Assembly: GCA_030037575.1 (NCBI GenBank) | Contig: JASHRB010000250.1 | Span: 1-5,847 of the forward strand | Origin: Candidatus Sulfotelmatobacter sp. | Lineage (GTDB): Bacteria; Acidobacteriota; Terriglobia; Terriglobales; Acidobacteriaceae | Length of the DNA stretch: 5,847 nt | Direction of reading: 5' to 3' | Part shown: positions 1 through 5,847 of the stretch, in pieces | Layout: the number at the start of each line of letters is the position of its first letter | Numbering within the stretch: the stretch's first letter is position 1 | The notes under the pieces: model-generated | The model's input: only the letters and a program-made list of their open reading frames with translations | Database searches by the model: none | Told to the model about the DNA's origin: nothing | Program-made: the position numbers and the translations under genes

Positions 1-312
1 CTTGGTGCAATTCGAAATAAACCGGTCCTGAACTTTAGCCACGCTCGAGTTTGTCACATCTTTCGCGGATCCGACGGCCGGGAGATGCCCGTAAAAACTC
101 GAGTAGGTCAGACTCGGCGACGACGCGACCAGGCCTGCGCCCCTGCGCATCCGCCCCCGGACACTAGATCCCGCTTTCGGCGCGGCCGACGCCTCTGATG
201 CAGTCACTCCGAGCGCCGCGCTTGCATAACCTCGGCCCGCGCAGCGCGTGCCGCGGGGAACACCGATGGGACAACCGCGACGGCCATCAACACGAAAACA
301 CGAAGGCTGCAA
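1..312 (-). other. Open minus-strand frame running off the left edge; no recognised product
   Basis: Codons read downward from 312 (TTG) to 3-1 are free of stops for 104 codons, with TGA at 315-313 just upstream. The product has an Arg/Gly-rich beginning, an Ala/Ser-rich middle (SAALGVTASEASAAPKAGSS) and an ending that reads more like a folded protein (SPSLTYSSFYGHLPAVGS, then VAKVQDRF). It has no good start signal and I recognise no domain. It may be the front of a gene continuing to the left, possibly belonging with the signal-like frame 358-287 after a frame change, or chance openness in G+C-rich DNA. Nothing else is visible in 1-203 on either strand. Confidence 0.15.
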
Positions 313-620
313 TCAACAGGGCAAAGGCCCAAAACCCACTCATGACCGGTGCGAGCATTGATCCCTGAGGTATGCGGATTTGGACGACGTGGTGCAATTG
401 TGAATGGGCGTGCGCAGGTGAGGAGGAGAGGGCAGGGGGAGCGAAGGGGCGAGTGAATGGGTGTGACCGTCACCTCCAGATCAACGATGTTGCCGCCGTC
501 GCGAACAGTTTCGGCCCCGGCCAGCTCGCCCGCGGGGGATTCGCGCTCGTGCGAATACCAATGAATATGCCGGGTCCCAGTCCAGCAGCTCTGCTTCAGG
601 GAATTCGCGCCAACCCTCAT
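204..620 (-). CDS. Doubtful 138-codon ORF overlapping the kinase stop by ATGA
   Basis: I do not recognise this product. What supports it is position: its ATG (620-618) overlaps the kinase TGA (619-617) as ATGA, and GGAGGG (632-627) lies six bases upstream, an arrangement typical of translational coupling. The start of the frame has no obvious family features. Residues about 24-52 (HERESPAGELAG, then GGNIVDLEVTVTP) have G/C-rich third positions and read like protein. After that, the part over 365-475 is Pro/Cys/Leu-rich and translated from a C-rich stretch that looks more like untranslated DNA. The end is hydrophobic (VFVLMAVAVV) and then Ala/Arg-rich. Against it: no domain, mixed character, and the GGAGGG is largely dictated by the kinase's own Val-Glu-Gly-Leu codons. 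It may be a small coupled gene, a decayed gene, or chance. Confidence 0.25.
   Translation of the reverse strand: MRVGANSLKQSCWTGTRHIHWYSHERESPAGELAGAETVRDGGNIVDLEVTVTPIHSPLRSPCPLLLTCARPFTIAPRRPNPHTSGINARTGHEWVLGLCPVDCSLRVFVLMAVAVVPSVFPAARAARAEVMQARRSE
287..358 (-). other. Short signal-peptide-like frame of 23 codons ended by TGA
   Basis: On the minus strand ATG 358-356 is preceded by AGGG a few bases upstream and opens a 23-codon frame, MLAPVMSGFWAFALLIAAFV plus three residues ending in Cys, then TGA (289-287). The hydrophobic core GFWAFALLIAAFVF followed by Ser-Cys resembles an export signal, loosely a lipoprotein one. The stop directly after it suggests either a signal sequence cut from its gene by a frame change or a chance hydrophobic run. 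A second in-frame ATG is at 343-341. Confidence 0.2.
365..475 (-). terminator. C-rich, G-poor segment: possible Rho utilisation site after the kinase
   Basis: Read as minus-strand RNA, this segment downstream of the kinase is strongly C over G. Over 411-470 a hand count gives 33 C and 7 G in 60 bases, with repeated CUC, CCC and UCC runs and little pairing potential. Such C-over-G bubbles are the known feature of Rho loading sites, and the segment lies 140-250 bases past the kinase stop, a usual distance. I see no intrinsic hairpin-plus-U terminator nearby. Composition alone cannot prove Rho use; if the 138-codon frame here were translated, ribosomes would mask the site. Confidence 0.28.
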
Positions 621-3184
621 TGTAGGCCCTCCACTATATATAGGTTACTTAGGATTCGGCGAACGTTGTAGACGTAGGTTTTGCCTCGTTCCGCGTAGAG
701 AGCTCTGATGTTTAAGCTGGAGCCAGCCTTGTCCTCCAGTTCGAATTTTTGCAGCAGATTTCGCTTCCCGGATCCAACTTCGACCCGGTAAATCCGAGCC
801 TCCCAGAGTGTCGAAGCGGCCAGCAGCAGAGCCCGCCCGTCGTCGGTCCACCCTTGTATCAAATCCCCGGGTTCGATTCCGGGAATCGCTTGTAGTTTTT
901 GCGTGCTCTGATCGAAGATCACCGCTCCGCCGGACGCCCGGACCCCTGCAATTCTCATCCCGTCTTTGGCCACGCTGATCCCGCGGAAATCCGAGGGCCC
1001 AATGGGCTGCGGTTTTCCTCCATCGAGATCCATTTCGTAGGTCCGCAACGGCTCCCCCTCTGCTGATCCGATGAGCATCAGATGCTTGCCATCCGGGAAC
1101 CATGCCACGTCGCTCAGGCTCACCAGGTCCGCGACCGCAAAACGCCGGCTTTCGCCGGTGCCGATCGGGTGCAGCGCCACCTTCGGTGGCCTCGAAAGCA
1201 CCGGCGCCGCAGCGGTCCATCCATCCGGGGAGAATTTCGGTGTGGTTCCTTCTCCCAATGCCGTAGGAGGCGATCCATCCAATTTGCGGTACACCACAAG
1301 ATAGAGTGTTCCCGCCGGCCCGCCCCACTCTTCGTATAAAACCGCCTTGCCATCCGGCGCAATGTCCGCCAAGCCGGATCCGTTGAACCATTCCAGCCCC
1401 TTCCGCTCTTTTCCCGTCGCTGGATCGATCCCGCTGATCTCCGACCGCATGTCCTCCGTGGCAATTAGCACGCGCCCGTCCTGGGCGATGTCCAGCAATC
1501 GCATTCCCGTGGGCGTGGTAAGTATTTTCCGCTGTTTGCCGGAAAGGTCCACCGCGAACAATTGCCGGTCGGTTCCCTCGGCGCTCGCGCTGTACCAAAT
1601 CTCTTTTCCCGTTCGCGACCAGGCGATTCCCTGCAACGTTGCATACTCGCCGGTCAGCTGCTTGCGCCTACCTTGTTCGTCGACTGCGCTTACCCAGCCA
1701 CGATCGTCGTCGTACACCGGGTGTTCGGCAAACGCCACAGTTTTCCCGTCAGGCGACACTCTCACATAATCCAGATAGCCGCTCGTCGCGTAGATCACCT
1801 TTCCTGCGGGATACTCCAACTGGACTTTCTCAGTTGTGCTTCGCACCACCGCCAATGTCTTCCCATCGGGTGCGTAATCGGCCGCGATCACGTCATTTGT
1901 CTGCTCGCGTGGCGCACCTCCAGCCAGCAACGTTTGCGACATGGTTCCGCTGAGGAAGTTGGTATGACACACCGGAGCCACGCCGATTTCCATCTCTCCA
2001 CTGGGTGCAACTGCGAGCAGGATCGCGCTGGGCACGTCCACTTTGGTCGATTGCGGGAACTCTGTGCGCACGGTATAAATCCGAAAGGGATCGCTCTCCC
2101 ACTGCGCGCCGTACACCACCGTTCCTCCATCTTTCGCAAACCTCGCATTCGGCAGGTAGCCTTGCTGATAAGTAAGCCGCGTGAACTTTACCGGCGGCAT
2201 CGAAGGCCTTCTGTCGGCCACGTACCAAATCAATGCGGCCACGGCAGTCAGGGCCAGCGCCCGACCGACCCAAAATCTGAAATTTTTTGCGACCACAACC
2301 GCCGGAACGTTCGTGGCCGTGGCCGACCCGGTGTTGCCCGATATGCCTTCCAGGTTGAAGGCTAGATCCCGCGCCGACTGAAAGCGCTGCAATGGCTTTT
2401 TTTCCAGGCATCGCCGGACAATTCGCTCGACCGCAGGAGGAATAGGCTTCGTAAGCTCGGCCAGGTCCGGGGGATCCTCTTTCAAAATCGCGGTCATGGT
2501 CTCGGCCGAAGTATCCCGCCGGAAGGCGCGCCGCCCGCACAGCATCTCGTACAAAATTGTTCCCAGCGCAAAAATGTCGGAGCGCGCATCCGCCGGCTCA
2601 CCCCTCACCTGCTCCGGAGACATGTAGCCCGCCGTACCCAGCACGGCGCCTACAGAGGTGGGTTCCGCCTCCAGGGTCGCACCCTGGTCCGCCGAGCCTT
2701 CAGGTTTGACCAGCTTGGCCAGACCAAAGTCGAGGATTTTTATTCGTCCATCGTGCGTGACAAAAATGTTCTCCGGCTTCAGATCACGGTGAACAATGCC
2801 CTTGTCATGTGCGGCCGCCAATCCCTGAGCTACTTCTGTGCCGTACCCGACCGCACGCCGCAACGGCAAAGGCCCCCCAGCCAACTCCTGCCGCAGCGTC
2901 TGGCCCTCCAAACATTCCGAGACCAAATAGGGCGCGCCCTCATGCGTGCCGATGTCGTGGATGGAAAGAATGTTGGGATGGTTTAAAGCCGCCACCGCAC
3001 GCGCCTCGATCTCGAACCGCCGCAGCCTTTCCCCATCGCCGGCCAACGCCGCGGGGAGAACTTTAATGGCTACGTCGCGTCCCAATCGAGCATCTCGTGC
3101 ACGGTACACTTCGCCCATGCCGCCCGCCCCGAGGGGACCGACGATTTCATACGGACCGATGCGACTTCCAGGACTCAGCGTCAT
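617..3184 (-). CDS. Receptor-like Ser/Thr protein kinase with C-terminal TolB/WD40-like propeller
   Basis: Complete 855-residue PknB-type (Hanks-type) kinase that phosphorylates Ser/Thr on target proteins. The N-terminal kinase domain spans about residues 12-278. It has the glycine loop G19-x-G21-x-x-G24, ATP lysine K41, a likely alpha-C Glu60, HRDLKPEN at 132-139 with catalytic D134, DFG at 152-154, the activation segment ending GTAGYMSPE (183-191), and D203 of the SDIFALG motif. A hydrophobic segment at about 304-323 is the single membrane span. The rest is repeated beta-propeller blades marked by PDGK-like turns (YAPDGKTLA, VSPDGKTVAF, IAPDGKAVLY, FPDGKHLML), expected outside the membrane. 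The ending NLYIVEGLQ is, from memory, the usual end of this family, so the gene is full length. The ATG at 3184-3182 is the only possible start: an in-frame TAG lies 24 nt upstream with no start codon between. No clear Shine-Dalgarno sequence precedes it. Function is sure at family level; signal and substrates are unknown. Confidence 0.96.
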   Translation of the reverse strand: MTLSPGSRIGPYEIVGPLGAGGMGEVYRARDARLGRDVAIKVLPAALAGDGERLRRFEIEARAVAALNHPNILSIHDIGTHEGAPYLVSECLEGQTLRQELAGGPLPLRRAVGYGTEVAQGLAAAHDKGIVHRDLKPENIFVTHDGRIKILDFGLAKLVKPEGSADQGATLEAEPTSVGAVLGTAGYMSPEQVRGEPADARSDIFALGTILYEMLCGRRAFRRDTSAETMTAILKEDPPDLAELTKPIPPAVERIVRRCLEKKPLQRFQSARDLAFNLEGISGNTGSATATNVPAVVVAKNFRFWVGRALALTAVAALIWYVADRRPSMPPVKFTRLTYQQGYLPNARFAKDGGTVVYGAQWESDPFRIYTVRTEFPQSTKVDVPSAILLAVAPSGEMEIGVAPVCHTNFLSGTMSQTLLAGGAPREQTNDVIAADYAPDGKTLAVVRSTTEKVQLEYPAGKVIYATSGYLDYVRVSPDGKTVAFAEHPVYDDDRGWVSAVDEQGRRKQLTGEYATLQGIAWSRTGKEIWYSASAEGTDRQLFAVDLSGKQRKILTTPTGMRLLDIAQDGRVLIATEDMRSEISGIDPATGKERKGLEWFNGSGLADIAPDGKAVLYEEWGGPAGTLYLVVYRKLDGSPPTALGEGTTPKFSPDGWTAAAPVLSRPPKVALHPIGTGESRRFAVADLVSLSDVAWFPDGKHLMLIGSAEGEPLRTYEMDLDGGKPQPIGPSDFRGISVAKDGMRIAGVRASGGAVIFDQSTQKLQAIPGIEPGDLIQGWTDDGRALLLAASTLWEARIYRVEVGSGKRNLLQKFELEDKAGSSLNIRALYAERGKTYVYNVRRILSNLYIVEGLQ
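627..632 (-). promoter_or_regulatory. Shine-Dalgarno GGAGGG before ATG 620
   Basis: On the minus strand GGAGGG is followed by CCTACA and ATG (620-618). The six-base spacing is ideal. The site lies inside the last codons of the kinase, so ribosomes ending there could restart on the overlapping frame. It may be chance, because the kinase family commonly ends in VEGL, whose codons produce a similar purine run. Confidence 0.35.
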
Positions 3185-3254
3185 GTCAGGCCGATTGATC
3201 TTACCCTAGTCGTGTCGGTTTAGGAACGGCACGGCTGCCTCCCAGCCCGGGGAA

Positions 3255-3271
3255 TTGATTTGAGCAATCAA
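3255..3271. promoter_or_regulatory. Small perfect dyad, possible operator
   Basis: TTGATT, five bases TGAGC, then AATCAA form a perfect 6-bp inverted repeat 71-87 bases upstream of the kinase ATG and just upstream of the plus-strand promoter candidate. A dimeric regulator could bind such a site. About one dyad of this size is expected by chance in a gap this long, so the support is positional only. Confidence 0.15.
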
Positions 3272-3291
3272 GCGGTGCCTCAGACTTGAAT

Positions 3292-3320
3292 TTGTGAAGT
3301 CATTGACGGGGTGGTATATA
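3292..3320 (+). promoter_or_regulatory. Candidate sigma70-type promoter with extended -10
   Basis: TTGTGA (3292-3297, four of six against TTGACA), a 17-base spacer, and TATATA (3315-3320, four of six against TATAAT), preceded by TGG, which fits the TGn extended -10 element. It points at the acyltransferase remnant about 180 bases downstream. Similar matches arise by chance, and promoter consensus is poorly known in Acidobacteriota. Confidence 0.25.
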
Positions 3321-3501
3321 CCGACACGGCAAAATGCTCCCTCCCCCGCTCCAAGCATCAACCAAGGCAATTATCTCGGTTGCTCCCGCACTCTATTATG
3401 GGTAGACAACCCGAGGTTTGATACTTGGCGACATCTGCTCTCGCCGTTCAGCTTCAAGACATCCGGGGTCCCGCACCCGTTCGCGTCAGCAGGTTGCAGG
3501 C

Positions 3502-3866
3502 AGCCGTTTTTATCGGCCTGAATTAGACGTATTGCGTTTCTTTGCCTTTTTGGCCGTTTTTTTTCATCATGCGTTGCCGGGGTTTGAGGTAGGGGACCAC
3601 TCAGGTACCATCGCTGCATTTCTGTGGCTGGAAACTTCTTTTAAAGAGTCTGGCGGATTTGGGCGTGTCTTTTTTTTCTCCTCAGCGCATTTTTGATTAC
3701 CGAACTTCTCGAAAGGGAGCGCGAAGCTGTAGGACGCATTCATATACGATCATTTTATCCGCGGCGAATCTTGCGCATATGGCCCGTATGTTTCTGCATC
3801 CTAATTTTTGCGATTCTGCTGGGCTTGATAGTACCGTCATATCGGGTCGAACCCGCTGTGATCTGA
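3502..3866 (+). pseudogene. Acyltransferase-3 (OafA/YrhL-like) remnant, frameshifted and truncated
   Basis: Two frames join into the N-terminal third of an integral-membrane acyltransferase (acyltransferase 3 family, which O-acylates surface sugars). The first frame gives FYRPELDVLRFFAFLAVFFH, with the conserved TM1 histidines, then GGFGRVFFF, and ends at TGA 3694-3696. From 3681 the frame one base away reads LSAFLITELLERERE, then FYPRRILRIWPVCF and GLIVPSYRVEPAVI, ending at TGA 3864-3866. These are the FLI.LL and RR..RI.P motifs in their normal order. The break is at the eight-T run 3670-3677; one extra T would restore VFFFLLSAFLITELL. Only about 120 of the family's usual 350-400 residues remain. 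After 3866 no frame looks like the family and the permease gene starts 98 bases later. The open frame upstream reaches TTG 3418, but residues before about 3502 do not look like the family and the native start is unclear. A hand count of 3541-3780 gives 113 of 240 G+C (47%). Confidence 0.85.
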
Positions 3867-3953
3867 TTGTAGTTTCGACTTGGTTGAAGCCTGTTTTTCG
3901 TTTCTGACGGTATGTAAGAGAATTTTCTGGGAACGAACCCAATCTGCTGTGCG

Positions 3954-3958
3954 TAGGA
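3954..3958 (+). promoter_or_regulatory. Shine-Dalgarno TAGGA for the ADOP permease
   Basis: TAGGA ends six bases before ATG 3965, and the family signature MLQEIRHALR begins right at that ATG, so the site fixes the start. I found no convincing promoter between the acyltransferase remnant and this site. Confidence 0.55.
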
Positions 3959-3964
3959 ATCGGT

Positions 3965-4687
3965 ATGCTCCAGGAAATTCGCCATGCTCTCCGCCTGCTG
4001 GCCCGCAACCCTGGGTTCACCGCGATTGCGGCGCTTTCACTAGCCCTCGGCATTGGTGCGAACAGCGCGATTTTCAGCCTCGCAGATGCGTTGCTGCTGC
4101 GCCCTTTGCCGGTGCTGGAGCCGAGCAGGGTGGTGACCATCAGCACCGACCCCCAGAACGGCGGTGGTGGAATAGGCGGCGTTTCATTCCCCGATTACCG
4201 TGACTTTCGCCACGAGCTGCGATCATTTGACGGTATTGCCGCCTTCGACTACGGGCCTCTTAGTTTTGCAAAGTCCGCCGCGGAAACTCCTCAGATGCGC
4301 TTTGCCGAGCTCGTTACCAACAACTACTTCAATGTGCTGGGTGTGGACCCGGTTGTCGGCCGCGCTTTCTCCAGCCATGAAGGACAGGTGTCAGGTCAGG
4401 ATCCGGTTGTCGTCCTGGCCAATGATTTCTGGCGTTCCGAATTTTCCAGTGATCCGAACATCATTGGCCGCACCGTGCGGATCAACGCCGTTGACTTTAG
4501 CGTGATCGGTGTTGCGCCTGCGGATTTTCACAGCACCGACGAGTACGTCCGCCCGTACTTCTACGTTCCCTTGAGCATGGATGAACGTCTGCAGGGACTC
4601 CCGAAAGATCCGCTCGAGGACCGCAGCAATCATTCCCTGGAAGTGAAAGCGCGTCTGAAGCCGGGCGCCACACGCGAAGGCGCATAA
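3965..4687 (+). CDS. ADOP-family (MacB/FtsX-like) permease, N-terminal fragment ended by premature TAA
   Basis: First 240 residues of a MacB/FtsX-like permease of the acidobacterial duplicated orphan permease type. These inner-membrane proteins resemble the MacB permease but usually lack an adjacent ATPase, and their substrates are mostly unknown. The start has the family signature: MLQEIRHALRLLARNPGFTA, then a membrane segment at about 18-45 containing LALGIGANSAIFS and LLLRPLP. Residues 50-240 match the first periplasmic core domain (MacB_PCD), with NYFNVLGVDPVVGRAF and NIIGRTVRINAVDFSVIGV. The ATG at 3965 is supported by TAGGA at 3954-3958, six bases upstream. The frame ends at TAA 4685-4687 in the middle of the domain's usual ARLKPG...AQAEL motif, while the same frame stays open and family-like for 386 more codons. 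As it stands it would give a truncated protein with one membrane span. It is probably a pseudogene half or affected by a sequence error. No nearby gene encodes an ATPase. Confidence 0.88.
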   Translation: MLQEIRHALRLLARNPGFTAIAALSLALGIGANSAIFSLADALLLRPLPVLEPSRVVTISTDPQNGGGGIGGVSFPDYRDFRHELRSFDGIAAFDYGPLSFAKSAAETPQMRFAELVTNNYFNVLGVDPVVGRAFSSHEGQVSGQDPVVVLANDFWRSEFSSDPNIIGRTVRINAVDFSVIGVAPADFHSTDEYVRPYFYVPLSMDERLQGLPKDPLEDRSNHSLEVKARLKPGATREGA

Positions 4688-5847
4688 GCCGAACTTAGGG
4701 GCGTCTGGAAAGGGCTTCAGCCGTTGCATAGCGAAGCCGATGCCCGCCGAGTGCCGCACGTGCGGACGGAATTGCAGGCACGCATACAGACTGCCCCCGA
4801 TGACGCATTTCTGGTAGCGCTGCTGATGACCCTCACAGGCGTCGTGCTGATGATCGCCTGCGCGAACGTAGCGAACCTGCTGTTAAGCCGCGCACGTGCT
4901 CGCACCCGTGAGATTGCTATTCGCATGTCACTCGGCATAAGCCGGGTCCGTCTTGTGCGTCAGTTGCTGACCGAAAGCCTGGTTCTCGCACTGCTCGGCA
5001 CCGCTCTCGGTCTAGGATTCGCTTACGCTGGAATCCGTTTCCTGCAAAACATCCGCGTGCCTAGCGATATTCCGGTCGTCATTGCGCCTCAGCTCGAGGT
5101 AAGGGTGCTTGGATTTGCGGTATTGCTTGGAATGTTAAGCGCGTTGCTATTTGGTTTGACACCGGCGCTGCAGGCGACCAGGACTTCGCTGGTTGCGGCA
5201 CTTAAGAGTGCCGAAGGTCAAACCAGTCGGCAACGTATGCTGGGGCGCAATGCGCTTGTCGTCGCACAACTTGCGATGGCCATGCTGCTTCTGGTCTCGA
5301 CCAGTATGCTGCTCGACGGCTTCCGTCGGACCCTGTTGCTGAGTCCCGGTTTCCGGATCGACAACCTGCTCACCGCTCAATTCGATACTTCGCTGGTGCG
5401 CTACACTCCACAGCAGAGCCATGACTTCTACCGGAATGTCCGCGACAGGATCACGGAGTTACCAGGCGTGCGCGCTGTAACGTTCGCAAGCGTGATTCCC
5501 CTGTCGCCTCAGCAGCACTCCGAGACCGTCATCCCGGAAGGCTACAGCTTTCCGAGCGGTCAGACGGAAACCGAAGTCCTAAGCAGCGTTGTCGATGAAA
5601 ATTACTTCAAGGTGATGAACACACATGTTCCGCGCGGTCGTGCATTCACAACCTCCGACAAGCAGGGCGCGCCGCTGGTCGCGATCGTGAACCAGGAGTT
5701 CGCCAGGCGTTACTGGCCAAATCAGGACCCAGTAGGGAAGCGGTTGCGCGTTGGCGACAAAGATGGTTCGTGGACCGAGATTATTGGGGTAGCAGAAACC
5801 GGGACCTACACCTTCGTCGGAGAGCCGCCGTCTCCCTTTCTTTATTT
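4688..5847 (+). pseudogene. ADOP-family permease, continuation after the in-frame stop; runs off right edge
   Basis: This is the same gene and the same frame as the fragment ending at 4687, with residues numbered from the ATG at 3965. Residues 242-281 finish the first periplasmic domain (RTELQARIQTAPDDA). Residues 282-306 form a membrane segment leading into the hallmark ACANVANLLLSRA (298-310) and REIAIRMSLG (315-324). Further spans lie at about 338-360 and 381-402 (ending FGLTPALQATR), completing the first FtsX domain. A span at about 430-450 opens the second half, whose periplasmic domain follows from about 465, with FARRYWPNQDPVGKRLRVG and a TEIIGVAETGTY stretch. About 387 codons are present. 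From the usual ADOP length (about 800 residues) roughly the last 170-200, including the final membrane spans, lie beyond the window. There is no strong restart site: TTG 4724 has AAGGG nine bases upstream, GTG 4751 and ATG 4826 have nothing good. Function as one protein would need readthrough or a corrected base. Confidence 0.85.

Larger units (their letters stand above)
3185..3501. other. Intergenic region between the kinase start and the acyltransferase remnant
   Basis: There is no gene here that I can support. It should hold the kinase promoter (minus strand) and whatever once drove the acyltransferase (plus strand). On the minus strand the best -10-like hexamer is TAAGAT (3203-3198) with a poor -35 TTCCTA 17 bases upstream. 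On the plus strand the best candidate is at 3292-3320. A small dyad lies at 3255-3271. Short frames on both strands here look like chance, with no hydrophobic, domain-like or family-like stretches. Confidence 0.6.

Noticed and set aside
236..257. GC-rich hairpin CCCGCG / CGCGGG as an intrinsic terminator
   Set aside because: The loop is ten bases and neither strand has a T run after it.
422..449. G-quadruplex on the plus strand
   Set aside because: Only three G-runs of three or more are present, so a stable three-tier structure is not supported.
372..671. 99-codon plus-strand ORF
   Set aside because: It overlaps the kinase 3' end antisense, has no good start signal (start at a rare position without a Shine-Dalgarno sequence) and no recognisable features.
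645..1598. 317-codon minus-strand ORF
   Set aside because: It is the kinase propeller coding sequence read in another frame; the Arg/Gly-rich product is typical of an out-of-frame shadow.
1562..2365. 267-codon plus-strand ORF
   Set aside because: It lies wholly antisense to the kinase propeller region; the product has no domain-like features and the kinase frame is plainly the coding one.
3198..3226. Kinase promoter, -10 TAAGAT and -35 TTCCTA
   Set aside because: The -35 matches only three of six bases, and the implied transcript start would fall within a few bases of the ATG; too weak to list as a feature.
3255..3271. FNR/CRP-type operator
   Set aside because: TTGAT and ATCAA are seven bases apart rather than the four required by the FNR consensus.
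3211..3328. 9-bp inverted repeat CGTGTCGGT / ACCGACACG about 100 bases apart
   Set aside because: About one such pair is expected by chance in a gap of this size, and no mobile element or target duplication goes with it.
3697..4146. 149-codon minus-strand ORF
   Set aside because: It is antisense to the acyltransferase relic and the permease start, both of which have clear family signatures on the plus strand.
3880..4203. 107-codon plus-strand ORF overlapping the permease start
   Set aside because: It is a shadow of the permease gene in another frame; its product becomes Pro/Arg-rich once inside the permease.
4685..4687. Reassigned stop codon or alternative genetic code (TAA = Gln)
   Set aside because: A single TAA in one gene is much more simply a C-to-T mutation or a sequence error; no other in-frame TAA supports reassignment.

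Overview
The window looks like a piece of an Acidobacteriota chromosome, perhaps from the Solibacter/Bryobacterales side. Two family resemblances point there: a receptor-like Ser/Thr kinase with a C-terminal TolB/WD40-like propeller, and a MacB/FtsX-type permease of the 'acidobacterial duplicated orphan permease' (ADOP) kind. Both are typically abundant in that phylum. This placement is inferred from the protein families; there is no rRNA or other marker gene in the window.

Layout from left to right. Positions 1-616 hold no gene I can name. On the minus strand, directly after the kinase, there is a 138-codon frame whose ATG overlaps the kinase stop (ATGA) behind a strong Shine-Dalgarno sequence, but its product does not look like a conserved protein. 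The same stretch holds a C-rich, G-poor transcript segment that could be a Rho loading site, a short signal-peptide-like frame cut by TGA, and an open frame running off the left edge. Positions 617-3184 (minus) are the complete 855-residue kinase, with all catalytic motifs, one membrane segment and a propeller domain. Positions 3185-3500 are intergenic, with only weak promoter and operator candidates. Positions about 3502-3866 (plus) are the remains of an acyltransferase-3 (OafA/YrhL-like) gene. Only its first ~120 codons are left, split by a one-base loss in a run of T, and at about half G+C it is lower than most of its surroundings. Positions 3965-5847 (plus) are the ADOP permease. It is interrupted by one in-frame TAA (4685-4687) at a position that appears to have been a CAA glutamine codon, and it is cut by the right edge of the window.

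How the genes relate: the kinase and the permease are transcribed divergently from a ~780-bp gap that contains the dead acyltransferase. The kinase is probably a membrane receptor, with the kinase inside and the propeller outside. The permease is probably an inner-membrane protein with large periplasmic domains, without a neighbouring ATPase. Nothing in the sequence proves a functional link. The main observation is that the kinase frame is intact while both plus-strand genes carry reading-frame damage. I see no convincing undescribed system. The observations most worth checking are the single nonsense codon in an otherwise intact permease, the broken acyltransferase, and the translationally coupled-looking small frame after the kinase.
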